This document shows, piece by piece, positions 6,740-8,066 of a stretch of DNA of 8,066 nucleotides (its first letter is position 1; every line of letters starts with the position of its first letter). Origin of the DNA: Chloroflexota bacterium (GTDB taxonomy: Bacteria > Chloroflexota > Limnocylindria > Limnocylindrales > CSP1-4); NCBI GenBank assembly GCA_021777365.1, contig JAJYDP010000198.1:1-8066 (forward strand), given 5' to 3'. Made by a program: the position numbers and the translations under genes. Below the pieces are notes generated by a model. That model did no database searches, was not told the origin of the DNA, and saw only the letters and a list, made by a program, of their open reading frames with translations.

Positions 6740-6883
6740 CTATCGCACACCTGCCGTGCGTCAGCCGGTCATCCTGAGCGAGATCCGCTATCGCACACCA
6801 GCCGTGCGTCAGCCGGTCATCCTGAGCGAGATCCGCTATCGCACACCTGCCGTGCGTCAGCCGGTCATCCTGAGCGACCGTCG
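6740..6883. repeat. 48-bp tandem repeat, three copies
   Basis: Units at 6740-6787, 6788-6835 and 6836-6883, with a degenerate start of a fourth (CATTGCACAC) just after. Units 1 and 2 differ at a single base; unit 3 diverges in its last six bases. Each contains the small inverted repeat CGCAC/GTGCG around a 7-nt loop, and GTCATCCTGAGCG. To my recollection that latter string resembles a dispersed intergenic repeat seen in several bacterial phyla (GTCATCCTGAGCGAAGCGAAG type). The period is 16 codons, so minus-strand frames read a repeated LAQDDRLTHG peptide, judged a by-product. Confidence 0.9.
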
Positions 6884-7051
6884 CCATTGCACACGACGCG
6901 AGCCCTACGTGTCCGTTCGTGCCGTGGCCGGTCCACCCGAGGGCCCCATCGGGCCGGGTTGCCGCACGAACGGGCGGCCGGGCGCTCCCGCCGCGGCGCT
7001 CACGCATGCTTCGTGGCCGCGTACGGCTCGCCTGGCGTGCAATAGCGTGCG

Positions 7052-7113
7052 GGGAAGCGCTCGAGCCGGGAAGCGCTCGAGCCGGGAGTGGTCGAGCCAG
7101 GGGCGTTCGAGCC
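7052..7113. repeat. 15/16-bp tandem repeat, four copies
   Basis: Units at 7052-7067 and 7068-7083 are identical (GGGAAGCGCTCGAGCC). Shorter, diverged units follow at 7084-7098 and 7099-7113, all ending TCGAGCC. The role is unknown. Confidence 0.8.
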
Positions 7114-7180
7114 GGGAGACGCGGGCACGCGGCGCGGCGCCGAACGCCGTCACCGTGCCCCGGCTGTCGTCAACCATGGG

Positions 7181-7355
7181 TTCGCACCGGACGCCTGCCG
7201 GTGCCTTCGCGCCAGACGCCTGCCGGTGCCTTCGCACCGGACGCCTGCCGGTGCCTTCGCACCGGACGCCTGCCGGTGCCTTCGCACCGGACGCCTGCCG
7301 GTGCCTTCGCGCCGAACGGCTGCCAGTACCTTCGTCCCGGACGCTGCCGGTACTG
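7181..7355. repeat. 25-bp hairpin-forming tandem repeat, seven units
   Basis: Units of exactly 25 bp start at 7181, 7206, 7231, 7256, 7281, 7306 and 7331. Units 1, 3, 4 and 5 are identical. Each is a perfect dyad with arms GCACCGG and CCGGTGC, loop ACGCCTG, and a 4-bp CTTC linker. Unit 2 has two arm changes, one of which keeps a G-U pair. Units 6 and 7 are degenerate. The array ends about 45 bp before the start of the GAF-domain gene. The linker is constant, so this is not a CRISPR. It could be a cluster of dimeric protein-binding sites, a REP-like array, or a string of RNA hairpins. Confidence 0.9.
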
Positions 7356-7386
7356 TCGGGTGAGCCGGGCCGCGCGGACCACGGAC

Positions 7387-7398
7387 TACGCTCGGACC
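7387..7398 (+). promoter_or_regulatory. Possible -10 element for a leaderless GAF gene
   Basis: TACGCT (7387-7392) ends 6 nt before the GTG at 7399, the same geometry as at the first gene of the window. No clear -35 is visible and no Shine-Dalgarno precedes the start. Confidence 0.35.
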
Positions 7399-8066
7399 GT
7401 GGACAGGACGCACCAGGACGGTGGCCGTCAAGGCCAGCCCGCCCCTGCCGGCGTGGTCACCGGCGTGGTCACCGGCGAGGTCAGCGGCGGGCGGCCGCGA
7501 GGTCTGCGCTCGGCCGTGCCGCGCCCGGACCACGAAGTCGGCGCTGATCGTGCCGTTCCGCTCGTCGGCCCGATGCCTGCCCCCGCCGCCTCGCACGATC
7601 CCGCGCCTCCCGGCCTGCGAGGGGAACGCCTGCGGGCCCTGCTCGACGTCACGCGTGAGCTGACCCAGTCGTTCGACCAGTCGACGATCCTGTCGACAAT
7701 CGTCCGGTCCGTGAACGAGATCCTGGGCACCCAGCTCGCGATCATCAGCCTGGTGACGGGCGAACCGGGCGAAGCTGCTCTTCGGCCGAGAGCCGTGGCC
7801 TCCCGGTCGGCAGGCAGATCCCCCTCGGCGACCCTCTCGGTGCTGCGACCGGGCGATGCAGGTCGCGAGGGGAGTGCCTCGTTCGCACTGGCGCCGAGCG
7901 CCACGCCGGCCCTTTCATCGGCCACCACAGCCCCGCTCGCGGCCGCGGGCACGCCCCGACCCGGGGCCGCGGGCACGCCCCGACCCGCGGCCGCGCCCGC
8001 ACCGGCGCCGAGCGCCACGCCATCCCGGCAGCCGGGTGCCGCATTCCTGCAGCCGGTCGCGTGGGA
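7399..8066 (+). CDS. GAF-domain signalling protein, 5' part only
   Basis: The frame stays open from GTG 7399 to the window edge (at least 222 codons), so the C-terminal output domain is not visible. Residues 1 to about 75 are low-complexity (Gly/Pro/Ala/Val), including a VVTG-VVTG-EVSG repeat. Residues about 77-124 (ERLRALLDVTRELTQSFDQ, then STILSTIVRSVNEILGTQLA and IISLVTGE) are a good match to the opening helices and first strand of a GAF domain, as found in sensor kinases, diguanylate cyclases and PP2C-type phosphatases. A poorly conserved Ala/Pro/Thr-rich stretch then runs to about residue 215 and seems to interrupt the domain, partly built of 24-bp repeats. The start is uncertain: GTG 7399 is preferred for the nearby -10-like TACGCT, while ATG 7573, closer to the GAF domain, is an alternative; neither has a Shine-Dalgarno. 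Ligand and output cannot be told. Confidence 0.7.
   Translation, partial: MDRTHQDGGRQGQPAPAGVVTGVVTGEVSGGRPRGLRSAVPRPDHEVGADRAVPLVGPMPAPAASHDPAPPGLRGERLRALLDVTRELTQSFDQSTILSTIVRSVNEILGTQLAIISLVTGEPGEAALRPRAVASRSAGRSPSATLSVLRPGDAGREGSASFALAPSATPALSSATTAPLAAAGTPRPGAAGTPRPAAAPAPAPSATPSRQPGAAFLQPVAW
7941..7988 (+). repeat. 24-bp in-frame repeat within the GAF gene
   Basis: Two copies (7941-7964, 7965-7988) beginning GGCCGCGGGCACGCCCCGAC encode an eight-residue unit, AAGTPRPG then AAGTPRPA. A further 17-bp string, GCGCCGAGCGCCACGCC, occurs at 7891-7907 and again at 8005-8021 in the same frame, encoding APSATP both times. This shows how the low-complexity insert grew. Confidence 0.8.

Larger units (their letters stand above)
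6425..7398. other. Gene-poor, repeat-rich intergenic region
   Basis: About 970 bp lies between the operon promoter and the GAF-domain gene. All six frames have open stretches, as expected at this G+C, but none gives a recognisable protein. Their translations mirror the tandem repeats listed separately, and the frames shift across them. No tRNA, rRNA, CRISPR or transposase gene was recognised. An ATG at 6444 has GAGAGG 5 nt upstream, yet the encoded 367-residue frame is Arg/Pro/Ala-rich and includes repeat translations, so it is not called as a gene. Confidence 0.7.

Noticed and set aside
7181..7355. CRISPR array
   Set aside because: Units are 25 bp with constant 4-bp linkers and no unique spacers; no cas genes are visible.
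6444..7547. Plus-strand 367-codon frame with a fair Shine-Dalgarno (GAGAGG) before ATG 6444
   Set aside because: It reads through three tandem-repeat arrays, overlaps the start of the GAF-domain gene in another frame, and matches no family I know. Only the ribosome binding site favours it.
7428..8018. Minus-strand 196-codon frame opposite the GAF-domain gene
   Set aside because: Ala/Gly/Arg/Ser-rich shadow; the plus-strand frame has a recognisable GAF opening and stays open to the window edge.

Overview
This is a GC-rich window (about 70% G+C by eye) from a bacterial chromosome. Several traits suggest a high-GC terrestrial or freshwater lineage: GTG starts, two apparently leaderless genes, Ala/Pro/Thr-rich insertions in proteins, and abundant short tandem repeats. 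Chloroflexota (Limnocylindria/Ellin6529-type) is my first guess and Actinomycetota the second. No taxonomic marker gene is present, so this stays a guess.

Layout. (1) Positions 25-1960, plus strand: a promoter and an apparently leaderless GTG-started gene for a membrane-anchored protein with the large-subunit domain of N,N-dimethylformamidase. (2) Positions 1961-2078: a short convergent intergenic region with three 22-bp direct repeats. (3) Positions 2079-6060, minus strand: a tight three-gene operon. Transcription runs from a soluble PRC-barrel/MgtE_N/CBS-pair protein into two tandem, closely related Nramp-superfamily transporters. (4) Positions 6061-7398: a gene-poor stretch. It holds a near-consensus minus-strand promoter (6396-6424), a leader of about 330 nt in front of the operon, and five families of tandem repeats with periods of 36, 19, 48, 15/16 and 25 bp. 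(5) Positions 7399-8066, plus strand: the beginning of a GAF-domain protein that runs off the window.

How the genes may work together. The first operon gene carries the cytosolic Mg2+-sensing part of an MgtE channel (MgtE_N plus two CBS domains) but no MgtE membrane pore. The two Nramp proteins behind it lack the canonical DPGN motif of TM1 and the metal-selecting Met-Pro-His of TM6. They carry NDAGG and TPW instead, a pattern that fits Nramp-related Mg2+ transporters better than Mn/Fe transporters. The simplest reading is a split Mg2+ uptake system in which a detached MgtE-type sensor acts on one or both Nramp-type transporters. This is the most interesting part of the window. Its functional link is inference from domain content and gene order.
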